NCBI GenBank assembly: GCA_945937855.1
Contig: CAMEUC010000047.1
Coordinates: 1-8,297, forward strand
DNA from: an uncultured Clostridium sp.
GTDB taxonomy: Bacteria; Bacillota; Clostridia; TANB77; CAG-508
Direction: 5' to 3'
Length of the DNA stretch: 8,297 nt
Shown: positions 1 to 6,309 of the stretch, piece after piece
How positions within the stretch are numbered: the stretch's first letter is position 1
Layout: the number at the start of each line of letters is the position of its first letter
Notes under the pieces: model-generated
What the model was told of the DNA's origin: nothing
What the model saw: only the letters and a program-made list of their open reading frames with translations
Databases searched by the model: none
Program-made: the position numbers and the translations under genes

Positions 1-22
1 GGTGCCTAAAAAAGAAAAATCA

Positions 23-48
23 AACCCCGACGAGATTTGGCGGTCGTC
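23..48 (+). repeat. GC-rich 26-bp dispersed repeat, left copy
   Basis: This segment matches the reverse complement of 8205-8230 at 24 of 26 positions, with the first 21 bases identical. It is 16/26 G+C in very AT-rich surroundings. GACGA (29-33) and TCGTC (44-48) can pair around a 10-base loop. Read on the minus strand, the hairpin is followed by GGGG and then a T-rich run (about 24-11), so it might also act as a weak terminator for the activase gene that ends at 92. On the plus strand the repeat lies in an open frame (2-157) and encodes NPDEIWRSS, the same peptide as the right copy. That frame runs into the 3' end of the activase gene on the opposite strand, so I do not annotate it as a gene. 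The family of this repeat is not recognised. Confidence 0.75.
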
Positions 49-91
49 TTTCGATATATTCAATAAAATAATTACTCATTCAAATTATTTT

Positions 92-3000
92 TTATTTGAT
101 TATTTCTGCAGGTTCTTTTTCTTTTATTTCCGCATCAGTTTCTTGTTCTCTTGCTAAATTATCTTTTGCTACTGTCATCATTAATTTTATTCTGTTTGTT
201 TGGTTTGTTTCGCTTGCTCCTGGGTCATAGTCTATTGGGGCAATATTTGCTTCTGGATATTTATTTCTTATTGCTTTTATTACACCTTTTCCTACTACGT
301 GGTTTGGTAAACATGCAAATGGTTGTAGGCATATTATATTTGGTACGTCATTTTTTATAAATTCTACCATTTCTCCTGTAAGTAACCAGCCTTCTCCTGT
401 TTGGTTTCCAGTTGATAAAATTTCTTCTGCATAATCTGCTAGTTCCAAAATATCTGCTGGTTTAAAATATCCTTTTTTAGAACCTGTTATTGCTTTTCTG
501 TAATCTTTTTCTATATTATCTACAATGTCTATTACTTTTTTAAATACCTTAGCTTTTACATCTGATGTTTTTAAATATTTATTTTTCTTTAATTCATTTG
601 CTAATACATATTTTACAAATCCCATAAATTCTGGAATTATAACTTCTGCACCTTCTTTTTCTAAAAGGCTTGCAACAAAGTTATTTCCAAATGGATGATA
701 TTTTATTAATATTTCTCCAACTATTCCTACTTTTGGTTTTTTTACACTTGTGTCTAATTCAATTTTTTCAAAATCGTCCACTATTTCATATAGTGAATTA
801 TTGAATTCTTTCATAGTTGAATTTACTGTTTTTTCTTTACATCTTTCTATCCATTTTTCTAGTAATTTTTTGCTTTCCCCATTAGTTACCTCATAGGCTT
901 TATTTTTATGGAAAACTGTTTGTAACATATCTCCATAAATAATTCCTTTAAATAGTTTGACTAATAGTTTTGGTGTTATTTTAAAGCCAGAGTTTTTTTC
1001 AAGCCCTGCCATATTGAAGGAAATTACTGGCACATTTGGATATCCTGCGTCTTTTATTGCTTTTCTTATAAATCCAATATAATTTGTTGCTCTACATCCC
1101 CCACCTGTTTGAGACATCATTAATGCTACTTTATTCGTGTCGTATTCTCCACTTTCTAAAGCTTCTATTAATTGTCCTACTGTTAATATTGATGGATAGC
1201 ACGCATCATTATTAACATATTTTAGCCCAGTTTCTACAGTTTTACTTGTGCAATCTCTTAATAGTTTTACTTTATATCCTTCTGATTTTAGTGCTTCTGA
1301 CAAAAGTTCAAAATGTATTGGAGCCATTTGTGGAACAAGTATTGTATAGTCCTTTTTCATCTTTTTAGTAAATTCTATTTTTGGTGTTACATATGTTCCT
1401 ACACATTTTCTTTGCATTTTTTCTCTTTTTTTCATACTAGCAAGTAATGAACGTATTCTTATTCTAATTGCTCCTAAGTTATTTACTTCGTCAATTTTTA
1501 TTAAAGTATACATTTTTCCAAAACTTGTTAAAATTTCCTCTACTTGGTCTGTTGTAACTGCGTCTACTCCGCATCCAAATGAGTTTAATTGTACTAATTC
1601 TAAATTATCGTGATGACCTACAAAGTCAGCTGCAGCATATAATCTTGAGTGAAATACCCATTGGTCTACAACCCTTAATGGTCTTTTTGTTTCCACATTT
1701 TGAGCAACAGAATCTTCTGTTAATACACAAAGTCCAAGAGAAGTTATCATAGTATCTATTCCATGATTTATTTCTGGGTCTATATGATATGGTCTTCCTG
1801 CAAGTACTATTCCTTTTAAATGATTTTCCTCCATATATTCTAATGTTTCTTGTCCTTTATTTTTTATATCTTCTCTTACTTTTTTGTATTCTTTTTCAGC
1901 ACTATCTATTGCTTCTTCTAATTCTTTTCTCGTAAAATTATATTTTTTTAAGCCTTCTACTTCTAATAATCTTGTAGCCAATTTCTTTTTATCAAAAGGT
2001 AAAAATGGATTGATAAAATTAATATCTTTTAGTTCTTCAACATTGCTTTTTAATACCTCTGAATATGAAATAACTATTGGGCAATTATATTTATTATTTG
2101 CGTCTTTATATTCTTTTCTTGAATATGTCATACAGGGGTAAAAAATATCTTTAACACCTTTTTCAATTAGGTCTATTATATGCCCATGTGTTAATTTTGC
2201 TGGATAACACACAGATTCAGATGGCATAGATTCAATACCTTTTTCATATGTTTTTCTATTACTTTTTTCAGATAGAATTACTCTAAATCCTAGTTTTGTA
2301 AACATTGTAAACCAAAATGGATAATCTTCATACATGTTTAATGCCCTTGGTATTCCAATCGTTCCTCTTGTTGCCTCTTCCTCTTTTAAAGGTTCGTATC
2401 CAAACGTTCTTTCAAATTTATATTTGTAAAGGTTTGGTAAATCTTTTTTCGTCTTATCTTTTCCAGCACCTTTTTCACATCTATTTCCAGAGATAAATAC
2501 TTTTCCACTTGAAAATTGATTTAATGTTAATAAGCAGTGGTTTTCACAGCCTTTGCATCTTGTATGCATTACTGTTATTTTTAAATCATCTAATTCATTT
2601 TCTTTTAAAATTTTAGACCTATATTCTTTATCTTCTAAACTCTCATATTTTTCTTTTGCTAGATATGCTACCCCATATGCTCCCATTAATCCTGCAATAT
2701 CTGGTCTTATTACATCTTTTCCAATAATTTTTTCAAAAGCTCTTAAAACTGCATCATTATAAAATGTACCACCTTGTACAACAATATTATCTCCTAAGCT
2801 TTCTACGTCACGTATTTTCATAACTTTTTGCAAAGCATTTTTTACTACTGAATAAGAAAGTCCTGCTGATATATCTCCAACCGAATATCCTTCTTTTTGT
2901 GCTTGTTTTATTTTAGAATTCATAAATACAGTACATCTTGAACCCAAATCTACTGGTCTTCTTGATTCTATTGCACCTTTAACAAATTTTGGCATTGGCA

Positions 3001-4387
3001 AATTCAAGCTTTTTGCAAAAGTCTCCATAAATGAGCCACAACCTGATGAACATGCTTCATTTAGCATAATGTTATCAATTGCATTATTTTTAATTTTTAT
3101 GTATTTCATATCTTGTCCACCAATATCAACTATACTTGTTGCATTTGGTGAAAATATTTTTGCCGCTGTGTAATGTGCTATTGTTTCTATTTCATTTAAT
3201 TCTACATTTAGTCCTGTTTGTATTAGTTTTTCTCCATATCCTGTTGAACCACTATAACGAATTATCGCTTCTTCCGGAAGTACTTTGTATAATTCCTTTA
3301 GCATTCCAATAACTGTTTGTATTGGCTTTCCTTCATTACTTTTATATGCAGAATAAAGTAATGCCCCTTTTTCATCAATCATCACTAATTTACTTGTAGT
3401 TGAACCTGCATCTATTCCTATAAAACAGTTTCCTTTAAATCCTTCTAAGTCCCTTTTAGGAACAACATTTTTTGCATGTCTTTGTTTGAATTGTTCGTAT
3501 TCTTCCTCAACTGTAAATAATGGTGCTAGGCTATCAGCACTATCGTCATGATAACTTTTTAATAATTCTATTTTACTTTTTAATTTCTGAATACTTATTG
3601 GCGTATAATTCATAGAATCTAAAGTTGCCCCTTTTGCAACTAAAAGATGTGCGTCTTCTGGAATTATTATTTCATCATCTTTTAAATTTAGAGTCTCTAT
3701 AAATCTTTTTCTAAGTTCTGGCAAATAACTAAGTGGTCCACCTAAAAAGGCTACATTTCCTTTTATTGGTCTTCCACAAGCAAGTCCACTTATTGTTTGA
3801 TTTACCACTGCTTGGAATATGGATGTTGCAATATCTTCTTTTGCAGCACCTTCATTTAATAATGGTTGTACATCTGTTTTTGCAAATACTCCGCATCTAG
3901 ATGCTATTGGATAAATTGTATGATGGTTTTTAGATAATTCATTTAACCCCAAAGTATCTGTATTTAATAATGTTGCCATTTGGTCCAAAAAAGCTCCTGT
4001 TCCTCCTGCACATGTTCCATTCATTCTTTGTTCTATTGACTTATCAAAATATATTATTTTTGCATCTTCTCCACCAAGTTCTATAACAACATCCGTTTTT
4101 GGAATATAATATTCTACTGCTCTTTTACAAGAAACCACCTCTTGTATAAATGGTATTCCCAAAAAGTCAGCTACTGCCATTGCTCCTGACCCTGTTAATG
4201 CAAGAGTAATATCAAAATTTTCATACTTATCCGCAATTTCCTCTAAGAAGTCACATATTGTTTTTCTTGTGTCTGAAAAATGTCTTCTATAATCTTTATA
4301 TATAATTTCTTTGTTTTTGTTCATTACGACTATTTTAACTGTTGTAGAGCCTACATCAAGACCTACATGTAATATGTCTTTTCCCAT
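92..4387 (-). CDS. Fused acyl-CoA dehydratase activase / double-cubane-type iron-sulfur protein
   Basis: A 1431-residue cytoplasmic protein that joins an ATP-dependent electron activator to its presumed target. Residues ~5-262 form one BadF/BadG/BcrA/BcrD (HgdC-like) ASKHA ATPase domain: phosphate loop GLDVGSTT at 9-16, ELGGEDA at ~103, and cluster-ligand cysteines C126 (NGTCAGG) and C165 (SRCGVF). Residues ~322-580 repeat the domain: GIDAGSTT at ~324, DIGGQD at ~421, and C446/C450 and C485 (SRCTVF). A cysteine cluster follows (C611, C614, C618, C637). Next come a DUF2229/COG3580 part (GTIGIPRA at 675, C727 in SVCYP, C752 in FYPC, C939 in FGCGVD) and a COG3581/HgdB-like part (C1063 in ACYPS, C1098 in GGGC). 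Family knowledge: such activases use ATP hydrolysis to drive low-potential electrons into [4Fe-4S] or double-cubane clusters. The substrate of the fused form is not known to me. I chose the ATG at 4387 because AAGGAAG (4401-4395) sits about 8 bases before it. An ATG at 4411 adds eight residues but has no ribosome site and lies at the predicted transcription start. No lesion is visible. Confidence 0.9.
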   Translation of the reverse strand: MGKDILHVGLDVGSTTVKIVVMNKNKEIIYKDYRRHFSDTRKTICDFLEEIADKYENFDITLALTGSGAMAVADFLGIPFIQEVVSCKRAVEYYIPKTDVVIELGGEDAKIIYFDKSIEQRMNGTCAGGTGAFLDQMATLLNTDTLGLNELSKNHHTIYPIASRCGVFAKTDVQPLLNEGAAKEDIATSIFQAVVNQTISGLACGRPIKGNVAFLGGPLSYLPELRKRFIETLNLKDDEIIIPEDAHLLVAKGATLDSMNYTPISIQKLKSKIELLKSYHDDSADSLAPLFTVEEEYEQFKQRHAKNVVPKRDLEGFKGNCFIGIDAGSTTSKLVMIDEKGALLYSAYKSNEGKPIQTVIGMLKELYKVLPEEAIIRYSGSTGYGEKLIQTGLNVELNEIETIAHYTAAKIFSPNATSIVDIGGQDMKYIKIKNNAIDNIMLNEACSSGCGSFMETFAKSLNLPMPKFVKGAIESRRPVDLGSRCTVFMNSKIKQAQKEGYSVGDISAGLSYSVVKNALQKVMKIRDVESLGDNIVVQGGTFYNDAVLRAFEKIIGKDVIRPDIAGLMGAYGVAYLAKEKYESLEDKEYRSKILKENELDDLKITVMHTRCKGCENHCLLTLNQFSSGKVFISGNRCEKGAGKDKTKKDLPNLYKYKFERTFGYEPLKEEEATRGTIGIPRALNMYEDYPFWFTMFTKLGFRVILSEKSNRKTYEKGIESMPSESVCYPAKLTHGHIIDLIEKGVKDIFYPCMTYSRKEYKDANNKYNCPIVISYSEVLKSNVEELKDINFINPFLPFDKKKLATRLLEVEGLKKYNFTRKELEEAIDSAEKEYKKVREDIKNKGQETLEYMEENHLKGIVLAGRPYHIDPEINHGIDTMITSLGLCVLTEDSVAQNVETKRPLRVVDQWVFHSRLYAAADFVGHHDNLELVQLNSFGCGVDAVTTDQVEEILTSFGKMYTLIKIDEVNNLGAIRIRIRSLLASMKKREKMQRKCVGTYVTPKIEFTKKMKKDYTILVPQMAPIHFELLSEALKSEGYKVKLLRDCTSKTVETGLKYVNNDACYPSILTVGQLIEALESGEYDTNKVALMMSQTGGGCRATNYIGFIRKAIKDAGYPNVPVISFNMAGLEKNSGFKITPKLLVKLFKGIIYGDMLQTVFHKNKAYEVTNGESKKLLEKWIERCKEKTVNSTMKEFNNSLYEIVDDFEKIELDTSVKKPKVGIVGEILIKYHPFGNNFVASLLEKEGAEVIIPEFMGFVKYVLANELKKNKYLKTSDVKAKVFKKVIDIVDNIEKDYRKAITGSKKGYFKPADILELADYAEEILSTGNQTGEGWLLTGEMVEFIKNDVPNIICLQPFACLPNHVVGKGVIKAIRNKYPEANIAPIDYDPGASETNQTNRIKLMMTVAKDNLAREQETDAEIKEKEPAEIIK

Positions 4388-4419
4388 AAAATCACTTCCT
4401 TCGGTTTTCATTAGCCTGC

Positions 4420-4448
4420 ATTATATATAATAATACAAATTTCGGCAA
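4420..4448 (-). promoter_or_regulatory. Sigma-A-type promoter of the activase gene
   Basis: On the minus strand TTGCCG (4448-4443) and TATAAT (4425-4420) are separated by exactly 17 bases. The -10 is perfect and the -35 matches 4 of 6. Transcription would start near 4412, giving a leader of about 25 nt to the ATG at 4387. This argues that the fused activase is transcribed separately from the toxin-antitoxin operon and that the ATG at 4411 is not the usual start. Confidence 0.6.
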
Positions 4449-4478
4449 AAAGCAAGGAAAAACTCATCTCTTTAAGCT

Positions 4479-4498
4479 GTAAAATTTTAGCACATAAA
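4479..4498 (+). repeat. Inverted repeat bracketing the toxin-antitoxin unit, left arm
   Basis: GTAAAATTTTAGCACATAAA reads the same as the reverse complement of 5050-5070 apart from one extra T there. The two arms lie just outside the toxin stop and just upstream of the antitoxin ribosome site. The match contains the non-simple core AGCACATAAA, so AT-richness alone is a poor explanation. This arm overlaps a 14-bp palindrome (4496-4509, AAAGATATATCTTT) and lies about 30 bp upstream of the activase -35 box. In the toxin-antitoxin transcript it would be in the 3' untranslated region. Confidence 0.65.
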
Positions 4499-4519
4499 GA
4501 TATATCTTTTATTTTCATT

Positions 4520-4807
4520 TTAAGGTATTTTGGTCTCTAATTTTGAAATATTTCTCGAGTGATGAATAACTCTTAAGATATAAATATTTTTTGAATTAAA
4601 TGTATAAAGAATCCTATAAGATTTATAAATTAATTCTCTTATTTCCTTTGAATTAAATTCTGGAACATATCTTCCCATATTTGGAAATAGCTTTAAATTT
4701 TCAACTCTTTTATATATATCAGCAATAGTTTTATTAGCATAATATACAGAGTCTTTTTGAATATATTCTTTAATTTCAGTTAGGTCCTCAAGCATAGTTT
4801 CATTCAT
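4520..4807 (-). CDS. ParE/RelE-fold toxin of a type II toxin-antitoxin pair
   Basis: A 95-residue basic protein with the landmarks of the ParE/RelE toxin superfamily: a helical hairpin (EDLTEIKEYI at 7-16, then ~21-38), FPNMGRYVPE at 41-50, IRELIYKSYRILY at 56-68, and the strand IYILRVIHHSRN at 75-86. Family members either inhibit DNA gyrase (ParE) or cleave mRNA on the ribosome (RelE). The sequence does not settle which, though the MGR and YKSYRILY pattern is more ParE-like. The ATG at 4807 overlaps the end of the antitoxin gene (stop 4802-4800), implying coupled translation. This start has no ribosome site at proper distance and omits the first beta strand. The frame stays open upstream to a TAG at 4837-4835 and reads (I)RKII before this Met. 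A start at the ATA codon 4822-4820, 8-9 bases after AGGAGA, would give 100 residues and a full family N-terminus. Confidence 0.88.
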   Translation of the reverse strand: MNETMLEDLTEIKEYIQKDSVYYANKTIADIYKRVENLKLFPNMGRYVPEFNSKEIRELIYKSYRILYTFNSKNIYILRVIHHSRNISKLETKIP

Positions 4808-5027
4808 TATTATTTTTCTTATATGTATAATCTCCTAATAATATATCAAATGCTTCTTCCAATGGTATTCCTTTTATTCCAGCTTCTTCTTCTTTCAAAG
4901 CTCTTGTAACTGCTACTATAACATATTCTTCATAAGGTAAATCTGGACTTTTTTCAATCTCTCCTAATTCTTCATAAGTCATTTTGTCATATTTTTCTAC
5001 TAATTTAGTTTTTTCTTCTATACTCAT
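4800..5027 (-). CDS. Putative antitoxin, first gene of the toxin-antitoxin operon
   Basis: A 75-residue acidic protein encoded directly upstream of, and overlapping, the ParE-like toxin. Position, size and charge support an antitoxin role; I do not recognise the family. It starts MSIEEKTKLVEKY. It has a glutamate-rich middle (YEELGEIEKSPDLPYEEY) and a helical stretch (VIVAVTRALKEEE) that could be the dimerising or DNA-contacting part. A C-terminal tail (IPLEEAFDILLGDYTYKKNNNE) probably wraps the toxin, since antitoxin C-termini usually do. An ATG at 5036 is in frame but lies only two bases after AAGGAGG (5045-5039), too close. The ATG at 5027, 11 bases after it, is the more plausible start, and its product lacks MQI. 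The antitoxin-first order and the shared promoter fit autoregulation by the complex. Confidence 0.72.
   Translation of the reverse strand: MSIEEKTKLVEKYDKMTYEELGEIEKSPDLPYEEYVIVAVTRALKEEEAGIKGIPLEEAFDILLGDYTYKKNNNE
4831..4836 (-). promoter_or_regulatory. Ribosome binding site that points to a non-AUG toxin start
   Basis: AGGAGA lies inside the antitoxin reading frame, in the toxin's frame register just after an in-frame TAG (4837-4835). The toxin's first ATG (4807) is 23-24 bases away, too far for this site. The ATA at 4822-4820 is 8-9 bases away, the usual spacing. Between the TAG and the ATG the frame offers only GAG, ATT, ATA, CAT, ATA, AGA, AAA, ATA and ATA. Confidence 0.55.
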
Positions 5028-5049
5028 AATCTGCATTACCTCCTTGCTT

Positions 5050-5070
5050 TTTATGTGCTAAAAATTTTAC
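5050..5070 (-). repeat. Inverted repeat bracketing the toxin-antitoxin unit, right arm
   Basis: This is the partner of 4479-4498, with one extra T in the T-run. Read on the minus strand it begins at the predicted transcription start (about 5070) and ends five bases before the AAGGAGG ribosome site (5045-5039) of the antitoxin. In the mRNA it would be the very 5' end, complementary to the 3' untranslated region about 550 nt downstream. Pairing would place the antitoxin ribosome site next to a long helix. Confidence 0.65.
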
Positions 5071-5076
5071 TTTGTT

Positions 5077-5105
5077 AGTATATAGTTTTTTAATATATTT
5101 GTCAA
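5077..5105 (-). promoter_or_regulatory. Main promoter of the toxin-antitoxin operon
   Basis: On the minus strand a perfect -35 TTGACA (5105-5100) is followed after 17 bases by TATACT (5082-5077), a 5-of-6 match to the -10. The predicted start is close to 5070, about 43 nt before the ATG at 5027. The -35 hexamer lies inside the palindrome at 5098-5118. Confidence 0.75.
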
Positions 5106-5118
5106 CTTTTTTGACAAA
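5098..5118. promoter_or_regulatory. Operator-like palindrome over the -35 box of the toxin-antitoxin promoter
   Basis: TTTGTCAA and TTGACAAA are perfect 8-bp arms around the 5-base spacer CTTTT. The left arm contains the -35 hexamer, so a protein bound here would block RNA polymerase. Type II antitoxins and toxin-antitoxin complexes commonly bind such sites to control their own operon; binding of this antitoxin is an inference. Confidence 0.6.
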
Positions 5119-5134
5119 CTTTTATTGAAATTAA

Positions 5135-5163
5135 AGTATAAATTTATTGACCAAATTCGACAA
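5135..5163 (-). promoter_or_regulatory. Possible second, upstream promoter of the toxin-antitoxin operon
   Basis: TTGTCG (5163-5158), 17 bases, then TATACT (5140-5135), 58 bp upstream of the main promoter and with the identical -10 hexamer. The -35 matches 4 of 6. In DNA this AT-rich a chance match is quite possible. If real, it starts near 5128, upstream of the operator palindrome, and so would be affected differently by a repressor bound there. Confidence 0.3.
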
Positions 5164-5184
5164 AAGCTAAAATAAAATTTTGGC

Positions 5185-5227
5185 AAAGAAAAACCTAGGG
5201 TAACCAGTGTACCTAAGGTTTTTCTTT
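5185..5227. terminator. Rho-independent terminator of ddl, probably bidirectional
   Basis: The 12-bp arms AAAGAAAAACCT (5185-5196) and AGGTTTTTCTTT (5216-5227) pair perfectly. After an A-A mismatch the helix continues through a G-T and four further pairs (about 5198-5202 with 5210-5214), leaving a 7-base loop. The A-run and T-run ends give U-tracts for both directions. The minus-strand role is to end the dxs/ddl transcript. The ddl stop codon (5215-5213) lies within the hairpin, so the last ddl codons (KEKP) form one arm. Confidence 0.85.
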
Positions 5228-6245
5228 CCTATTTTTTGCGTTTAAACAAATCTTTTCACACAATTCTTCATAGCTTATACCTATACTTAATGCTTCCTGT
5301 GGTAACAAGCTTGTTGGTGTCATTCCTGGTAGAGTATTCGCTTCCAAGCAATAAATCCCATAGTTTTTATCCACTATAAAATCTATTCTTGAGTAATATC
5401 CTAAATGTAATATTTTATGAACCTTTAAAGCTATTTCTGACAGTTCTTTTGCTAAATTTTCATCTATATTAGCAGGGCATATTTCATCAACTAATCCAGC
5501 TTGATATTTGTTTTTATAATCATAGAAGCCTTCTTTTGCTACTATTTCAATAGCTGGTAATGCTTTATTGTCTAATATACCTACCGAAAATTCTCTTCCT
5601 GAAATATATTCTTCAACAAGGATTTTATCTTCATATTTAAAAGCTATTCTTATTGCCTCTTTTAATTCTTCATTTGTTCTAACTATTGAAACTCCTATAC
5701 TAGAACCATTACTACAAGGTTTAACTACACATGGAAATTTAATTTTTTCTAAATTAACTTCTTCATTCTTATTTAATGAAACCCACTTAGCAGTTTTTAT
5801 ATTGTCTGCTACCATTAATTTTTTTGATAATTCTTTATCCATAGCCAATGTACAACCAACTGAAGATGTACCAGTATAGTTAATTCCTTCAAGTTCAAAT
5901 AATGCTTGTAATTTACCATCTTCTCCGTACAGAACCATGTAATGCCACAAATACTAAATCTGCAATTTTACAAGCTTCTAATACATTTTTTCCAATTAAT
6001 TTTTCAGTTTTATACTTACGTTTTAATTTTTCTAAATCTGGTTCCTTATCTGGAACAATGTATGTAAAATTTTTGCCGGATTTTTTATCCATAAATAAAT
6101 TTTTAAGACTATCTACTCCTAAAAATAAATCTATTAAACAAACCTCGTGTCCATTATCAAGTAAAGCATTTGCAATTTTACTCCCTGAAGATAATGAAAC
6201 ATCTCTTTCTTTGCTTAATCCTCCTGCTAATACAACAATTTTCAT
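5213..6245 (-). pseudogene. ddl: D-alanine--D-alanine ligase, split by a frameshift
   Basis: Ddl is the cytoplasmic ATP-grasp enzyme that joins two D-alanines for the peptidoglycan pentapeptide. The 5' part (6245-5913) carries the N-terminal domain: VLAGGLSKERDVSLSSG at 5-21 with the family's conserved Glu, through VFVALHG at 98-104. It then runs into SVRRRW and a stop. The rest continues in the next frame from about 5929: YGEDGKLQALFEL, INYTGTSS, AMDKELSKK, the ATP loop VVKPCSNGSSIGV, EEYISGREFSVGI, the substrate loop FYDYKNKYQ with its Tyr, and the metal/catalytic RIDF and CLEANTLPGMT. Removing one base in about 5930-5937 restores HG-x-Y-GEDG and a ~343-residue protein, the normal family size. 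AGGGGG before the ATG at 6245 is a good ribosome site. No other damage is seen, so this is either a recent inactivation or a sequencing/assembly error in an essential gene. An ATG at 5950 opens the second frame, but its first residues are not Ddl-like. Confidence 0.88.
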
Positions 6246-6309
6246 AAAAGCCCCCTAAAATTTAGATTTTTTCATTCCTACATTTTATGCAATTTTTTTC
6301 TAAATATAG

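Noticed and set aside
2..157. Plus-strand open frame beginning VPKKEKSNPDEIWRSS at the left edge
   Set aside because: Beyond the repeat it becomes a low-complexity F/Y-rich translation antisense to the last codons of the activase gene, and no start is inside the window. I keep it only as context for the repeat.
151..2762. Plus-strand open frames of 69-85 codons inside the activase gene (151-360, 1884-2141, 2553-2762)
   Set aside because: They are leucine/serine/phenylalanine-rich shadows of a clearly coding minus-strand gene, with no ribosome sites or family motifs.
4447..4458. AAAAAGCAAGGA shared with the antitoxin leader
   Set aside because: Twelve bases, mostly A and a ribosome-site-like AAGGA, in a different order relative to the 20-bp repeat; likely chance.
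4496..4509. 14-bp palindrome AAAGATATATCTTT as a terminator of the toxin-antitoxin operon
   Set aside because: It is almost entirely A/T, has no loop as a stem, and lacks a following T-run on the minus strand. It is reported only as overlapping the left inverted-repeat arm.
6246..6309. Possible terminator or promoter between dxs and ddl
   Set aside because: TTTAGA and TCTAAA could pair only across a loop of about 30 bases with no adjoining T-run, and no -35/-10 pair with proper spacing was found. The gap appears to hold only the ddl ribosome site.
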